64,000 nt of DNA from NCBI GenBank assembly GCA_003693705.1, contig RBZT01000588.1, positions 62,001 through 126,000 on the forward strand. Direction: 5' to 3'. The position numbers and the translations under genes were made by a program. Shown here piece after piece: positions 24,414-35,917 of the stretch. Within the stretch, counting starts at the first letter, position 1. Each line of letters opens with the position of its first letter. Below the pieces are notes generated by a model. The model was not told the origin of the DNA. It saw only the letters and a list, made by a program, of their open reading frames with translations, and did not search any database. This stretch comes from Polymyxa betae (Eukaryota > Endomyxa > Phytomyxea > Plasmodiophorida > Plasmodiophoridae).

Positions 24414-24883
24414 TTACAGCATGGTACCACGTCCACGAACGCTGCCGCCGAACGCAGGCTTGCCACGGTAGCCATCACGTTCAGCTCGGCCACCTTCACG
24501 GGGACCACGCTCTCCGCCAAAGGACATGGGCAGACGAGCCGTCTCGGTGGCAGCCTTCTTGTGGGTCGAAGGGACGATGGTGGCAGGCAGATGCAGAGTC
24601 TCACGAAGGGACTCGACACCGGCGTCGGTCAGGGTCCAGTAGTAGTGCTGCCAGGCGAAGACCTCAGTGACGTGGTCCTTCGACTTCAGCGACTGCATCA
24701 GCTTCATAACGTGCAGGTTAGGGATCTCGGGAAATTCCGGGTGCTTTAACAAAGCTGGGTCCTTCTTGGCGAACATGACACCATCTGCGAAATGGTTTAG
24801 GGGAAACCGCTGCCAATACGATCCGCTGTACCCTGAAATAGCTTCGTCAGGATTTTCTTCCGGGACTTCGTAGGCATCATCAT
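24414..24883 (-). CDS. RPS10: 40S ribosomal protein eS10
   Basis: Two exons (24832-24883 and 24414-24784, 47-bp intron) encode 140 residues. The N-terminus MMMPTKSRKKILTKLFQDG joins across the intron to VMFAKKDPALLKHPE, then PNLHVMKLMQSLKSKDHV, FAWQHYYWTLTDAGVESLR and LHLPATIVP. This is the winged-helix eS10 domain. The Gly/Arg-rich tail ends in GSVRGRGTML. eS10 sits at the beak of the small ribosomal subunit. The short first exon is typical of ribosomal protein genes. Confidence 0.95.
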
Positions 24884-25274
24884 GGTTGCGAAGGAGTAGG
24901 CTGGGGCGACGACGCCGACGAAATTCAACCAACTATTACAGGGAAGGGATTTGATACCGCGGACACCGTGAATGTCCGTAGCCTGAATTCGTGATGTCCA
25001 CATATACGATCTCAGCCCTAATCTTGTGCAAAAAATCATGCGATTTTTTGCTTTTTTTAAGCTTTTCGGATCATAACTATTTCGTCAACGGATCCAGTAT
25101 GCGATGTGAATAAAGAGCCGATGCTGCTAATCGATTCGTTTTTGGAGAAATTGCCATTCGTTTGAAATTGTGCTGAAACAGGTCGCTCGTTAGGCTGAAA
25201 TGACGTTTACGTAACATCACATGAGTGTTGTTAATCTTTGCATTTTATAGCTTGACTTCGTTGCTGCTCTTTAG
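24884..25274. promoter_or_regulatory. Divergent promoter region of eS10
   Basis: A 391-base gap between divergent starts. It contains T-runs near 25040-25060 but no motif I can name. Confidence 0.35.
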
Positions 25275-26380
25275 ATGTCATTCTATATCAAATGCGTCAA
25301 ACAGGCTCCAGGAGCATTCATCACTGCTCCCGGCGAAGAGAACGCTGCACTGAGGGTAGGGGAGCTGCCCTTGGACCGATTTCGTGTAAGGTAGAAATTA
25401 GTCGCCTGCTAATCCTTTCATTGAAATCGCGACAGATCGAATTTTACAACGAATCTGAGATAATTATTCGCGAATCAAATCAATCTGGGAAGTACTGGAG
25501 CTTAGATCCAACTAAAAATACAATAATTCTGGGTTCAAAGCCCGATCCCTTTCGATTTCGTCAAGTTGTCCCTAATTCTGCTGGTAAATGCTTCTACTGA
25601 CATAAAATGTTACTAAGCCTCAAATCAAACTCAGAATTCGTTTTGTCATCCATTACCGGAGGGACGGCAACTATCAGTTCAAATTCTGAACTCGTCATTA
25701 AAAATGGAGGACAAAGTCGGTTTGCACTTTGTTGTCCTGCCGGGATGGACATTGTTTCCGAATTTCCTAAGCCCTCAACAATCGACCTGCTATCCGATCT
25801 GGCAGACGAGACACACAGATCCATGGCCAAAAAGTGTAGTTGTCAGATTCGAGAATTAGAAGGATCGAATAGTCCTAAGCCCATCCTGATGAGGCGAACA
25901 ATGCCTATGTCGTCTGCAAACAAGATAGAATTTTTCTCGAGATTATCAAACATGCTTCGAGTATTGCCTGTTTCGAGCAAACTACAGATATCTATGGTAA
26001 ATGAAGGCAGTTCTGCAGTAATGAGGTTATTACTGCATTCAAGCTTGCGCCTACAGCACATAAATTCAAGCACAGAAACCGAAAGCTCCAACATCCCATT
26101 CGCAATCACATTACCTCAAGAAGTAGAGGATTTTGAAGAACGATTTATTACAGATGAGCAGATAATAATTAGAAAACAGCCGGGCTGGCATAATTCTGAT
26201 ATTATAGCGAAGGTACTTTAGACTGCAAGCGCCAGCAAATTGCATATAATCGGTTTACAGATTGACGAAGCAATCAAACTCGACATGGCAGAGCCATACC
26301 TAAAAATTCCTCCTGCGGTGTTGGATATCTTTCAGCAGAGAACATGGAATAGACTACGTGCTGCTACAGCGTCTGATTAA
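25275..26380 (+). CDS. Unknown conserved-looking spliced protein
   Basis: Four exons can be joined in frame: 25275-about 25384, about 25435-25583, about 25617-26214 and about 26262-26380. All introns are under 55 bp. The N-terminal part is beta-rich (FYNESEIIIRES, LDPTKNTIILGSK, SSITGGTATISSNSELVI). The C-terminal part is helical and ends with IPPAVLDIFQQRTWNRLR. I recognise no family. Consistent splicing supports a real gene; function is not assigned. Confidence 0.6.
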
Positions 26381-26549
26381 GCAGAAACGCACCAGAATAA
26401 ATACCCAGTCAGGTTCAGATGATATCGGGCATGTATAAGTACGATTTGACACTGTAAAATAAATTTGGCACACGCGGCTTGTTCGATCTAGCGCCTCATT
26501 ATCAAAAAGAAGCACTACTGGGCCAATGCTGTGCCAGAATATAGCACGT

Positions 26550-27928
26550 TTAAGGCAAAAGGTTTCGAATATGAGCTAAACCTTTGGCACAAAACCTAGG
26601 CCTTCTACGACTTGATGTTGGAGTCGGTTCAGGAAGCTGGAATTCTTCTTGGTCGAAGTATTCCAGCACACAAGCTGGTAGCTCGTCAACAACAGCATCA
26701 GAAGGGACAAACCGCCCTAAACGCGAGAGATTAACGTCAATAAAGTACGACAAAATTAAACAAACCTGTTGCAGTCGCAGGATCGCGCTTTTGGAATCCA
26801 ATAATGAGAACGGTGATATTATCGTCACTTTGTTTCCTTAATGCTTCACGAACAAGAAATTCGCTTGCAGTATCTACACAGTTATACCTAATTGATCATT
26901 ATCAGAATATCTAATAGCAAGCAAGGAGGAAGCACGTACCTAGCAAGATGAGCTCTGGCAAAGCGAATAGCTTCAGCGCTATCCATAACATCCCATAGCC
27001 CATCGCAGGCAACAATTACGAATTCGTCGTCAGCATGAATATTGACCTAATCGGCAATGACTTTGCTGCGTTTCAGAGCAATAAAAGGGCAACTTTGGTG
27101 ATTTCTGGGGATGCGCTGAGCCCACGAGTTTTCAGGCCCAGCTCACAATCAAAATCGCCGATAGCTCGTGATACTTCCAGGTATCCATTCAGTAAATTCC
27201 ATTCGACGGTACCGCCATTTTGGACAACACGCTCCATTTCTTTATCGCTAACCAGGCGTTATCCAGTTTGAAAGAAAGCATATTGTTGCTTGGGTACCAT
27301 GTCGGTTTGTGATCCGCTGTTAGATGAATGGCTTTGCCATTCCTACATAGAACAGCTCGCGAGTCGCCGGTATGGGCGATATGGAGCGTATCTCCAATCA
27401 ATATAGCCGATACACAAACAGATCCAGATTCCTCATTATTGCGGCGTGCTATCTCCAAAAATTCTTTATCTGTAAGCTCGAACCTTAACGGTTTTAGCAT
27501 CGGCAAGCATAGCAAGACCATTAACCCACCCTTTGATCATGGCTTCGCCAATATCAGCGCTGACCGGTATGCTCCGAGCTATATTTCGGTGTAAATTCTG
27601 TTGGCAGAACTCGGCAGCAGCGGCCCCAGCATGGCCATCGAACAGACCGAAATAAAGAGAGCTACGAGTGAGAGGGAAATAAACTGGGGGCTCTGAGGCA
27701 GATTGAATCTCACGAGCGACCAGGTCGGTAAACTGCTGCTCGATAATGTGAAAATCCTCCATCACCCGACGCCTGCCCTGATCCTGATGGACTCCATGGC
27801 GAATGCGGACACGACTGCGGCCATCAATCATACGGCAACAGAAACCACGATGATCGAAACCCCGTCTACCTGTAGGTTGCTTGGTAATCCGAGTCCGTGT
27901 CAAACATTACATCGTCATCGCTGCTCAT
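26550..27928 (-). CDS. PP2C-family Ser/Thr phosphatase (PPM)
   Basis: A spliced gene starting MSSDDDVMFDTDSDYQATY at 27928. The metal-binding and catalytic motifs appear in order: GVHQDQGRRRVMEDF, YFGLFDGHAGA (DGHGG-type), HTGDSRAVLCRNG, LTADHKP, RAIGDFD, VACDGLWDVMD and SDDNITV. The second glycine of DGHGG is Ala, a tolerated variation in several PPM members. A 45-residue C-terminal tail beyond the domain is acidic then Arg-rich (TSSRRRPRFCAKG). PPM enzymes are Mn/Mg-dependent phosphatases that act in stress and signalling pathways. The substrate cannot be told from sequence. Confidence 0.9.
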
Positions 27929-28274
27929 AAGGTAAATCTCGACAATCAAAACGTCAGAAAAGTTCTCAGAAAGAGGCCGTGGCCCGGTCGTCAGAGAAGA
28001 TGGTGGCGCGCGCCTAAATTCCCACTCCCTGCTTCGCACATTTTATTCTTCATACTTTTTCCAACACAGTGACGGACGGAAGTTAAATCTGATTCTTCCA
28101 GCGTAGAGCTGAGGAGCTCATCCGTGATGACTTTCAACATCACACATTTCTGCATAATGGGTTTCTTGTAAAAAAAATAGATAAACATGAATTGTTTAGG
28201 AGCTGAGTGCGGAAATTTAATGACTTTTGTGGAGACAGGACAGAACTGTCATTAGCCGAAAAGCTGGGTCAACA
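27929..28274. other. Intergenic stretch
   Basis: 346 bases between the PP2C start and the end of the PUB-CAP gene. Nothing recognised. Confidence 0.4.
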
Positions 28275-29820
28275 CTAAACCAAGATTATCAGAATTAAAA
28301 ACTGAGATGAACTGCATTCCCTACTGTATTGGCCACCGCAAGAAACCACTCCGATTCCACACCATTTCGTTTTGCTCAGTAAGTTTTTGCAATGACCCTA
28401 CGCCTGATTTACAGAGCATTTCGTAACAGAAGAAAGGCACCTACAGGTGAGTTTATCCAACCGTCAACGGCGCCTTTGGCAGGATCGGATCCGCCTACTC
28501 TGGAAACCTCAATCAGCAATCAAATTTGCAGTAAACGCAAAGACGGGAAATCGAAGAAACCCGTTAGCATTGCAATGCTAACCTTGCTAAGTTTTCAGCA
28601 GCCATGTTAGATTTCATAGGATACATTGCCACCCGGTCCTTGAATCCCTGATGGCTAAAAGGCACTTTGCCATCAGCCATGTCTTGCGAATGATCAGCTC
28701 CGATATCAGCCAGAAACTGATGCCAACGAAGCGCAGGCAGGCCACGGCTGGCGCGAAATTCATTCGTGTATTTCAACGCCAACTCGCCTATTTGCTTAAG
28801 ATTGTAATCGGCATTCCTCCGTCGGTCGCGCTGTGAATATCTTCCTAGATCACTCTGAGTATTCATGATTTTCCTAAGCGCTTGTTCGTAAAGAAGCTGA
28901 ATGAAAAACAATGGAAACGTGAAATTACCAATTCGAGCAACTCGGTTCTCTTCTTCAACATCAGCAGTAGCAAGATCAGCAAGAGTCACAATGCGTCCTC
29001 GCGACCGTGCATATCTTTGGTGCTGACGTTGGCGAATCTCTTTGAGCTGCTGCGAGATCCTTGGATTTAGATACGAGTCACGCCCCATTCGAATGGTTCC
29101 TGAAGCGTTCGGCGCTGATAAGTTGCCTGAACGAAGGCGGGACTCAACCAATTCAGCAATCTGCAATCGCGATGGCCTTGGTCTGACTGGTGGCCGACTT
29201 AAAGGGATCCTTGGAGGAGCCGGGACCTTGCCAGATCGACCAGCAGTTTCAGTAGACTTTGCTAAATGAAAGATCAGCCAGGGCTGTTAAAAAATTAACG
29301 ATTGCTTTGGCTTCCTGAAAATTGTGCTGAAGAGCGAAAAGACGCTTACATGATGATGGAGTCCTAGCAGGGGCCGGCGGCTTGGGTGCAGGTCTCGATG
29401 GAGCGTCTTCAATCACCTCGATTCCTGTCACTTCGAAAGTTTGATCTTTAATCTCTTTCAACACTTCATCCATGTCAATGGCAGGAGCTTGAACCGGGAA
29501 ACCCATCCAAATCTCATCAGCTTTATTATTATCGCCAATATCGATAAACTCCCAGCCACAAGCTAACCCAACCATCAGCAAAAACTGAGATTCGCTGTAA
29601 ACAAGGCACCTTCCAGGACCTCGATAGAGCTCTCATATTTCGTGAGCTTATCAAATAAGGCAGGGTTTGATAATCGGATTCGATGACGCTCAGGATTCGG
29701 CTCATTAACTCCCTGCATGAGCCGGCTCAGAACCCTCAGCACATCTTCGGCCTGCTCGGGCCCAGCCTCGACACACAGGCGCCGCAGGCGAGCTCGCAAC
29801 GTCGGCATCATGGTTGCCAT
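28275..29820 (-). CDS. PUB domain-CAP (SCP/PR-1) domain fusion protein
   Basis: Reading from 29820, residues 10-95 form a PUB domain (EQAEDVLRVLSRLMQGV, HRIRLSNPALFDKL, then IEFLLMVGLACGWEFIDIG after a 35-bp intron), the module that binds the C-terminus of p97/Cdc48. A Pro-rich linker (PAPKPPAPARTPSS, then APPRIPLSRPPVRPRPSR) crosses an intron in phase. The C-terminal half is a CAP domain of the YkwD/plant type: YTNEFRASRGLPALRWH, ADHSQDMADG, FSHQGF, AENLA, GWINSPGHCKNLL and WCGIGVVSCGGQY. No signal peptide precedes the PUB domain, so the CAP domain is apparently intracellular. The linker reads through without a stop, supporting one protein. The last exon boundaries are approximate. Confidence 0.75.
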
Positions 29821-30334
29821 GGTTTCGCGACCGATTCAATTCAGAACCTAACTCGTCCGAGTCCGACTAGAACACAGCATCCAAGTCGATGGTGAGTTCG
29901 TTCGGACTGCGGGTAGACGATTGATTTGCTGTGAAGAAATCGCCTTCTTGTAATCCAATGTTGTGTTGACGTTACGAAACCGTCGTCCCCAAAAGGATGA
30001 ATGAGTAGAGTCCCCGACTTGCATCAGAATGTCTAAAAGCATGCAATTGCCACGAGTTTATCAGGATATAATTTTTTTGACCTAATCTCAAGATAAACAG
30101 AATGAAAGAATCATCAGGAAGAAAATGCCGACAGAGTGAAAGACTAACTTTGAAACGTCTCAAATTTATCTAGGACGCCCAACAGGGCAAAACGCTAGTA
30201 GATTTGTAGCAATGAAATGGCTCTTCTCAGCATTACTATGTGTTATTCACAAGATGGGCTTAAGCTGTACGAAATGTCTACTGGAATGGCGATTCAAAAC
30301 GCAATCAAATCGAATAAATAAATTTTACAAGACA
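29821..30334. other. Intergenic stretch
   Basis: 514 bases. Short minus frames are present without features; nothing recognised. Confidence 0.4.
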
Positions 30335-31048
30335 TTAATATTTTCGTTTTTTAGGTTTCAGCTTTTTCTTGTTGGGTCTGGTAGCCACAATCTCGGCCGC
30401 CTTCCTCTTCATATACGAACGTACGTTGTCGTCTGCGAGCAGCTCGCGAGCCAGTGATGTGTGCCGATCACGGTTTGCCAAACGAGAAGAGTAGAATTCG
30501 TGTGGCGCTTCGATGACGGTTCCGATTTCGAAGTACTTTGGTATCTGCATGCCTTTCTTTCCGTCTCGTTTGTAATGCCGCTTAGGATCCAGAAATCTGA
30601 AAAACAAGCTAAGCCAAGCGGCCTCTATACAGATTGCAAAAATAAAATGGTAATCCGTAAAAGCTCGATAAACAGTTAAAACCAGAACGTACGCTCGATT
30701 TCGTAGAACACGAAGGTCGTCGCGAATTTCTGGGGTAATTTCAGGACATGACATATTGAACCATCCCTTTCCAGCAGAGTCGATTTTCTTTCCCGGTTGA
30801 TTCTTCTTAGAAAACGAAGCCTCGGGTAATTTCGGCATAGCATTGAGCTTACTGATGCCATTCGAGGTGCTTAGGAATGAACTGGGGGTGACGCCAAGGA
30901 ATTCCAATGACGATCCGACCGAAAGATCAGGAAGATCTTCAACAGCAGGAGAATGAGCAGATTCAATAGCCGATTGGAGGCCAAACATTAATGCATTTTC
31001 AAATGTAGAGCTTGCAGCATCAGCGCAAGGCTCTAAACTAACACTCAT
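30335..31048 (-). CDS. rRNA-processing factor Fcf2 / DNTTIP2 family
   Basis: Starts MSVSLEPCADAAS at 31048. The C-terminal half matches the Fcf2 domain: GKGWFNMSCPEITPEIRDDL, RNRAY, LDPKRHYKRDGKKGMQIPKY and FEIGTVIEAPHEFYSSRL, ending in a Lys-rich tail (RPNKKKLKPKKRKY). Fcf2 belongs to the small-subunit processome and helps early pre-rRNA cleavage; the animal homologue is DNTTIP2/TdIF2. The frame reads open through about 95 bases between RNRAY and LDPKRH, but the Fcf2 consensus joins these, so a 96-bp intron (about 30596-30691) is likely. That would be long for this locus. Confidence 0.88.
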   Translation of the reverse strand: MSVSLEPCADAASSTFENALMFGLQSAIESAHSPAVEDLPDLSVGSSLEFLGVTPSSFLSTSNGISKLNAMPKLPEASFSKKNQPGKKIDSAGKGWFNMSCPEITPEIRDDLRVLRNRAYVLVLTVYRAFTDYHFIFAICIEAAWLSLFFRFLDPKRHYKRDGKKGMQIPKYFEIGTVIEAPHEFYSSRLANRDRHTSLARELLADDNVRSYMKRKAAEIVATRPNKKKLKPKKRKY

Positions 31049-31390
31049 TCGTACAACAAAAATAAAGATCCTGAAAACCAGACCTGTCGGATTTATCGTC
31101 ATCCTTTCGGGGTCCGTCACGGACTTTTTTCGAAAAATATTCTGGGAAATGAAGTTTACAGCCGTATTTATATACAATTATTAATATATAGGTTGGTAAA
31201 CTTTGCATTTCAAAGATTTCCCATTTGTGGAGCAAATATCTACAGTACTGCAGGCAATTCTTCATAATCAACTATTCAGTTGTTCAGCCAACTTTTCCAA
31301 ACGGCGCCACTTAAATAAACAAGGACGCTAGCTTTCAAACTTTATAAATAGTTGACAGTTATATATACATCATAATATTATATGACACAG
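31049..31390. other. AT-rich intergenic stretch
   Basis: 342 bases of AT-rich sequence between tandem minus-strand genes. No gene is seen. Confidence 0.4.
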
Positions 31391-34300
31391 TTAAAGTTTA
31401 GCAAGAAGTGGGATTTCAGCAATCATTGCCCGACGCAGAGATGTTCTAAGAAGCGTTATTTCGGTATTTCATGAAACAATAAAACCCAGCAGACCTGACA
31501 ACTGGAGGACGTTTCCGCAATAAATCGATGCGATGTATCAGCTGTTGTAGCTCGACGCCATCCTGATTCATATTGCTTCAGAGCTCAAAGATAAAATCGA
31601 TTGCAATGAATACCTGAAAATTGGGATTTATGCTGATTTCTGTTCGGTACCTCGGAGGTTGAACGGATTCCGAAGACTTGCGCTTTATTCTTTTCTCCTT
31701 TCCTATCTGCTTCCTTGTGCGATCGACGATATTGAACTCTTCGTGAAAGGCAGTCAACGCGTTTCGAAGTGTATCACCAGAGCAACTTTCGTAGAAACAA
31801 ATCATCGATTCATGATAAAGAGTTGTAGCGAGCCACTGAGTACGAAGAATAACCTAACATTGGGAATGAGAAACATGAAACTATCGAGAGAAAGAAAGGT
31901 GTACCTGATGTTCGTCGTGACTTCCTTCCAACGTATGCAGAAGTAGCCCAGCAACATAATAGCTGTCAATAAAAGGCCAACATAAAGTGCACAGAAACGA
32001 GAACATTGCTTCCGACGCAATCTCCACCCTTCCATTCGACCGCAAACGAAAAACGCCTCGGCTGACCATCAAATTGAAGCTGGAATCGAAATCTTCGGGA
32101 ATTGCTGGATTTTGAGAAGTTAAGATCTCCCGTTTGATCAACGAGAACAGAAACGTCGCCGATGTAAATAACAGACCGCAGTCGACGCCTTCAGAAGAGT
32201 CTAGGCCGATTGAATGGAATGCGCAGGCCCAGATTGCTTCTCGGAAGAAAACGTGGACGATCTTGTTGCGATAGTGTCCCAACAATAGCATGTTCGGATA
32301 GTCGCATCGCTGGCTGATTTTCGGTTCAAAAACATCATGGTGGCGTTCTTCGATCAAATCGCGTAAAAGCTTAATTGATCTGCGAACAAGCCATTCGTGT
32401 TTTTCAGACTCAAAAAAACATAGCCTGCCATTTCTGAGGCGAATTTCTCTACGCAGCCAATCAAATTTCAAGGCTAGTTGAGTCTCCGATATGCCTCTTC
32501 GATACATCAGCAGCAAAGTCGCTAAAATATGGGTAGGCATGATTTCGCCTGCATTCTGCAGCTCCCAGCAGACACGATATGCAATAGATTTGGTTACAGT
32601 TGACAAATCCTGCCCTTTAAAAAGTTGTGCTCGAATTGATATCGGCTCTCTAATGTGAATGGAAACCCGACCAAAACTGAATAGCCTTAATCACTAATGA
32701 GTAGCTATGAGCAAAACACTTACTGTGAATTTAAAACCGACGATGAAGCAGAAAGAAGGTTTCTTAAGGTTTCTTTCATTTTAGAACTTCCTTGCAATTC
32801 CTTCGAAAATAAACTGCCTTCTAATGTCTTTTCGTAATTAATAGCAATTGGTCTATGGCAGCAATGTTAGTATTTTGAACCCAACTTGGCAAATATCATA
32901 CACGATGTAAGCATCACGAATGTCCCCGTTCATAACAGTATTCACAATTGTTCTCAGCATTCCAAGCTGTGGATGGACCATCTTCCCGCTGCGGCTACGC
33001 GATCCTTCAATGAAAAACTCCAGAGATTTCCCTATGAACTTCTTATCCAACAAGCTGCAATGCAACACGAAAAATCGCACCCAAACAAAGCAGCTGTCGC
33101 ACGTATTCAGAAAACAGGGCTTTGTACAGATCATCACCGTGGAATGAACGGCGAATAAAGAATGCCCCAGAATGTCGAAACAGCCATCGAACAACAGCGA
33201 GCCTAAGTCAGTTCAGGCCTTAAACAACTCTGAATAAATTCGCCACCCACTCTAAGAAGTCGTCTCCTGCAGCGATAAAAGGTATTGGCAGGCGATGAAT
33301 AAAGCAAAGATAAGAAACAAGAAGAAAATCCATATATGATCTATGTGTCGGAATATAGATAATAGGAATCTCATCTTTTGCAGCTTTACGAACCCATTCA
33401 ACGCCAGGAAGGTTGACGAGAATATCTTCGTACAGACGACCAAAAAGCTTCTTTAGCATTGCCGCCATCGAAACCAACACAGCAGGTCGGGTTTCTCCAA
33501 TCATAACGTCGAGTAGATGTGAAGCATGGGCCGAAGCTTGAGCAGGAGACACATCTGGCTCGCGCTCTGTAAGAGCAGTCAAAACAGCTTGAACGCGAGG
33601 AGAATTCAATACGGCTGTTCGCATCTGGGAAATGTTTGGTCCCGATATCGAATGCTGCTGCTTAAGTTGGAAGGCTGCCCATGATAAGTTTGGTAATAGC
33701 CTAGAGATATAGCCTAAGGCCATAATGATCATCAGCACACCCAGCAAGTTCGGACCATACCAGCGCCAGAGCCATTTTCATTTGTGTTTAGAGAGACTTG
33801 ACGCGAAAGTCGAGGATCGCCAACTTCAATTAAATCCTCTTTCAGGACAAATTTTAGCAACCCATACCTAAAGAAAAAGTTTTCACGGCATGCTGATTTA
33901 CATTTAACTGGGAACTTACGCGAAGGTTTTATGGTATTGGTTGTAATCAAGCTGGCCAAGATCCAGCCAAAAGGTCTCAGCTTCGTTCGCTGGCTGTCCA
34001 CTTAATGTAGAGAACAAATTCTTGCTCTCAAATCTCCATTCTGTTGAGTAAAGTTAAAAATGGCTGCTTAGTTTCGGTCGATTCTTGCCGTTTTCGGTGA
34101 AATATCGGAAGGCGTTCACGATGAAGGACATTTTCATGACGAGACGCTGAAATTGTTCAGCATTTCGCTTCTGTGATTTCGTCCCAATTAAAGCTAAAGC
34201 ATTTAGCACAGCGGAAGGAATGCCATATCTAGCTAAAAATTCTAGTTCGTAAAGAGTTTGATTCGAAACCATTTTGAACGAAAGATTGTGAGTTATTGCA

Positions 34301-35596
34301 TGCTCAGACATATGCGTCCGAAAAAAAGGAGGAAGCTAGATAGTACAGTCAACATAATTGAATGATGGATACAACAAACATACAGTTTCAATAGCTTGCC
34401 GCCATCGCCATGGTTTGCATACCGATGCGGCCGCCTGACATATGAAGAACTTGTTTGGATGGACGAATGCAGCTGGAATAGATAAAACAACTGCATTAAC
34501 GACAAAATCAACAGGAACAATATCTCCTATATGGTCAGGATTGCCTGTGATTTGAAGTTATTTTCAAATCGTTTTTTTAACGCAAACCACCTGACCAGGC
34601 AAAATTCTCAACACCCCCAAAGCACCAGCCACATAGATAGCCCCCGCAGCTGAAATGACATCAATCCAACCTGGGACTGGCTCCAGCCATGCAGCTCCAA
34701 TCATAGTTGGGCGAACCATAGAAACAGCATATTTGCTACGCCCAGAGCAACGCTCATGGATAAGATGTTCGGTAATAAACTTTGTAAAGGTATACGTGTT
34801 GGGCCAGTCTCCGATCAACCCATCAACTGTCACTTTCTGCAACTCTCTGCTGCTGAATCGAGAAATTGTCGACAGCATGGCATGAATCTCGAAAGGACAT
34901 GGATAAAGGCGTTCGCTGACAATAGCGCCACTTGGCTGTGTACAATTTGTATATGCAGTTGAAATATGGACAAAACTAACAATAACACAAATCAGTTAAG
35001 TGATCAAACGCTCAGGCCTCCTCTTACGCAATCAGATCGTGGCAGGCATCTGCGACGTCGAGGACCCGCATGGTCCCATAAACGTTTTGCTCAACAGCGA
35101 GATCAAGACGTAGATTGAAATCGACAGATGCTGCACAGTGTATAATGATGCTGGCATTCGCTTTGATTTCCTCCAACATGTCACTTGATAAACCTGACCC
35201 CCAAGTAACTTAACTACTCGAAGCGTGTGCTCGACGGAAATACCAAGATTCTGTTGGGCAAGATCACCTGAAGCGGCAATGATTTTCTTATGTACAAGCT
35301 GCTGAAACCGATCTTCGCCAAATTCTGAGCGCAATCGGTTGAAAACAGGAGACAAGATGATTTCTTTTTTGACTCGTTCTGAAGCCGAGCATCCTTTTGA
35401 AGGACGAACTAAGACGTGCACAGACCGTAATCTAGACAAAATGGATAAACAAAGACTCTCGCTTGGCTCCACATAATCACAATTCATACCCGGGAACACA
35501 TCTCAGAAGCTTTTCCAGCAAGACTTTGCCAACAAATCCCGTTCCACCAGTTAAAAAAATGCAGCGACCTTCGAGCAATTCTAAAACCGATGACAT
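31391..35596 (-). CDS. Fatty acyl-CoA reductase-DHAP acyltransferase fusion (FAR-GNPAT)
   Basis: A large spliced gene. The N-terminal half is an alcohol-forming fatty acyl-CoA reductase: [20 protein letters not shown] with the NAD(P) loop, [23 protein letters not shown] (YxxxK), [17 protein letters not shown], then a FAR_C domain (YHKTFA ... [15 protein letters not shown]). A 47-bp in-phase intron near 33723-33769 joins this to a PlsB/GNPAT-type acyltransferase with [15 protein letters not shown] (HxxxxD), [10 protein letters not shown] and [13 protein letters not shown]. The last exons join in phase to end in PLLAKL, a canonical PTS1 peroxisome signal. FAR supplies fatty alcohol and GNPAT acylates dihydroxyacetone phosphate, so both feed ether-lipid synthesis in peroxisomes. 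I recall a similar fusion described in Dictyostelium. All catalytic motifs look intact. Confidence 0.85.
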
Positions 35597-35917
35597 GCCT
35601 AAGGATCGATCCCGTTCAGCCTTTCGCATCAGCGAAATAAAAATTCCGCCGATTCTCCTTTGAAAGGCAATTGAGCACTTGAGGTTACCCGCCTTCTGTA
35701 CTTAAAGAATTGTACTTAGTGCGCTATCAAAAGTCGCCTAAACGTTGACATCAGTCAATCTAGTATAGATCACAGCAAAAATGCAGAGAAGTCATCAGTG
35801 TATATAGTCGGCCATCCTGATAACAGGTTCTGCTTCGATGTCAAAACAAAATTTAAGTATGCCCAGTTGTTGTGATTTAGAATATTATAATTTGAATACG
35901 TGCCGGCCACGATGCTA
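35597..35917. other. Intergenic stretch
   Basis: 321 bases between tandem minus-strand genes. No gene is recognised. Confidence 0.35.

Noticed and set aside
32886-33158. Plus-strand frames opposite the acyltransferase
   Set aside because: They lie antisense to the conserved EGSRSRSGK block of the FAR-GNPAT gene.
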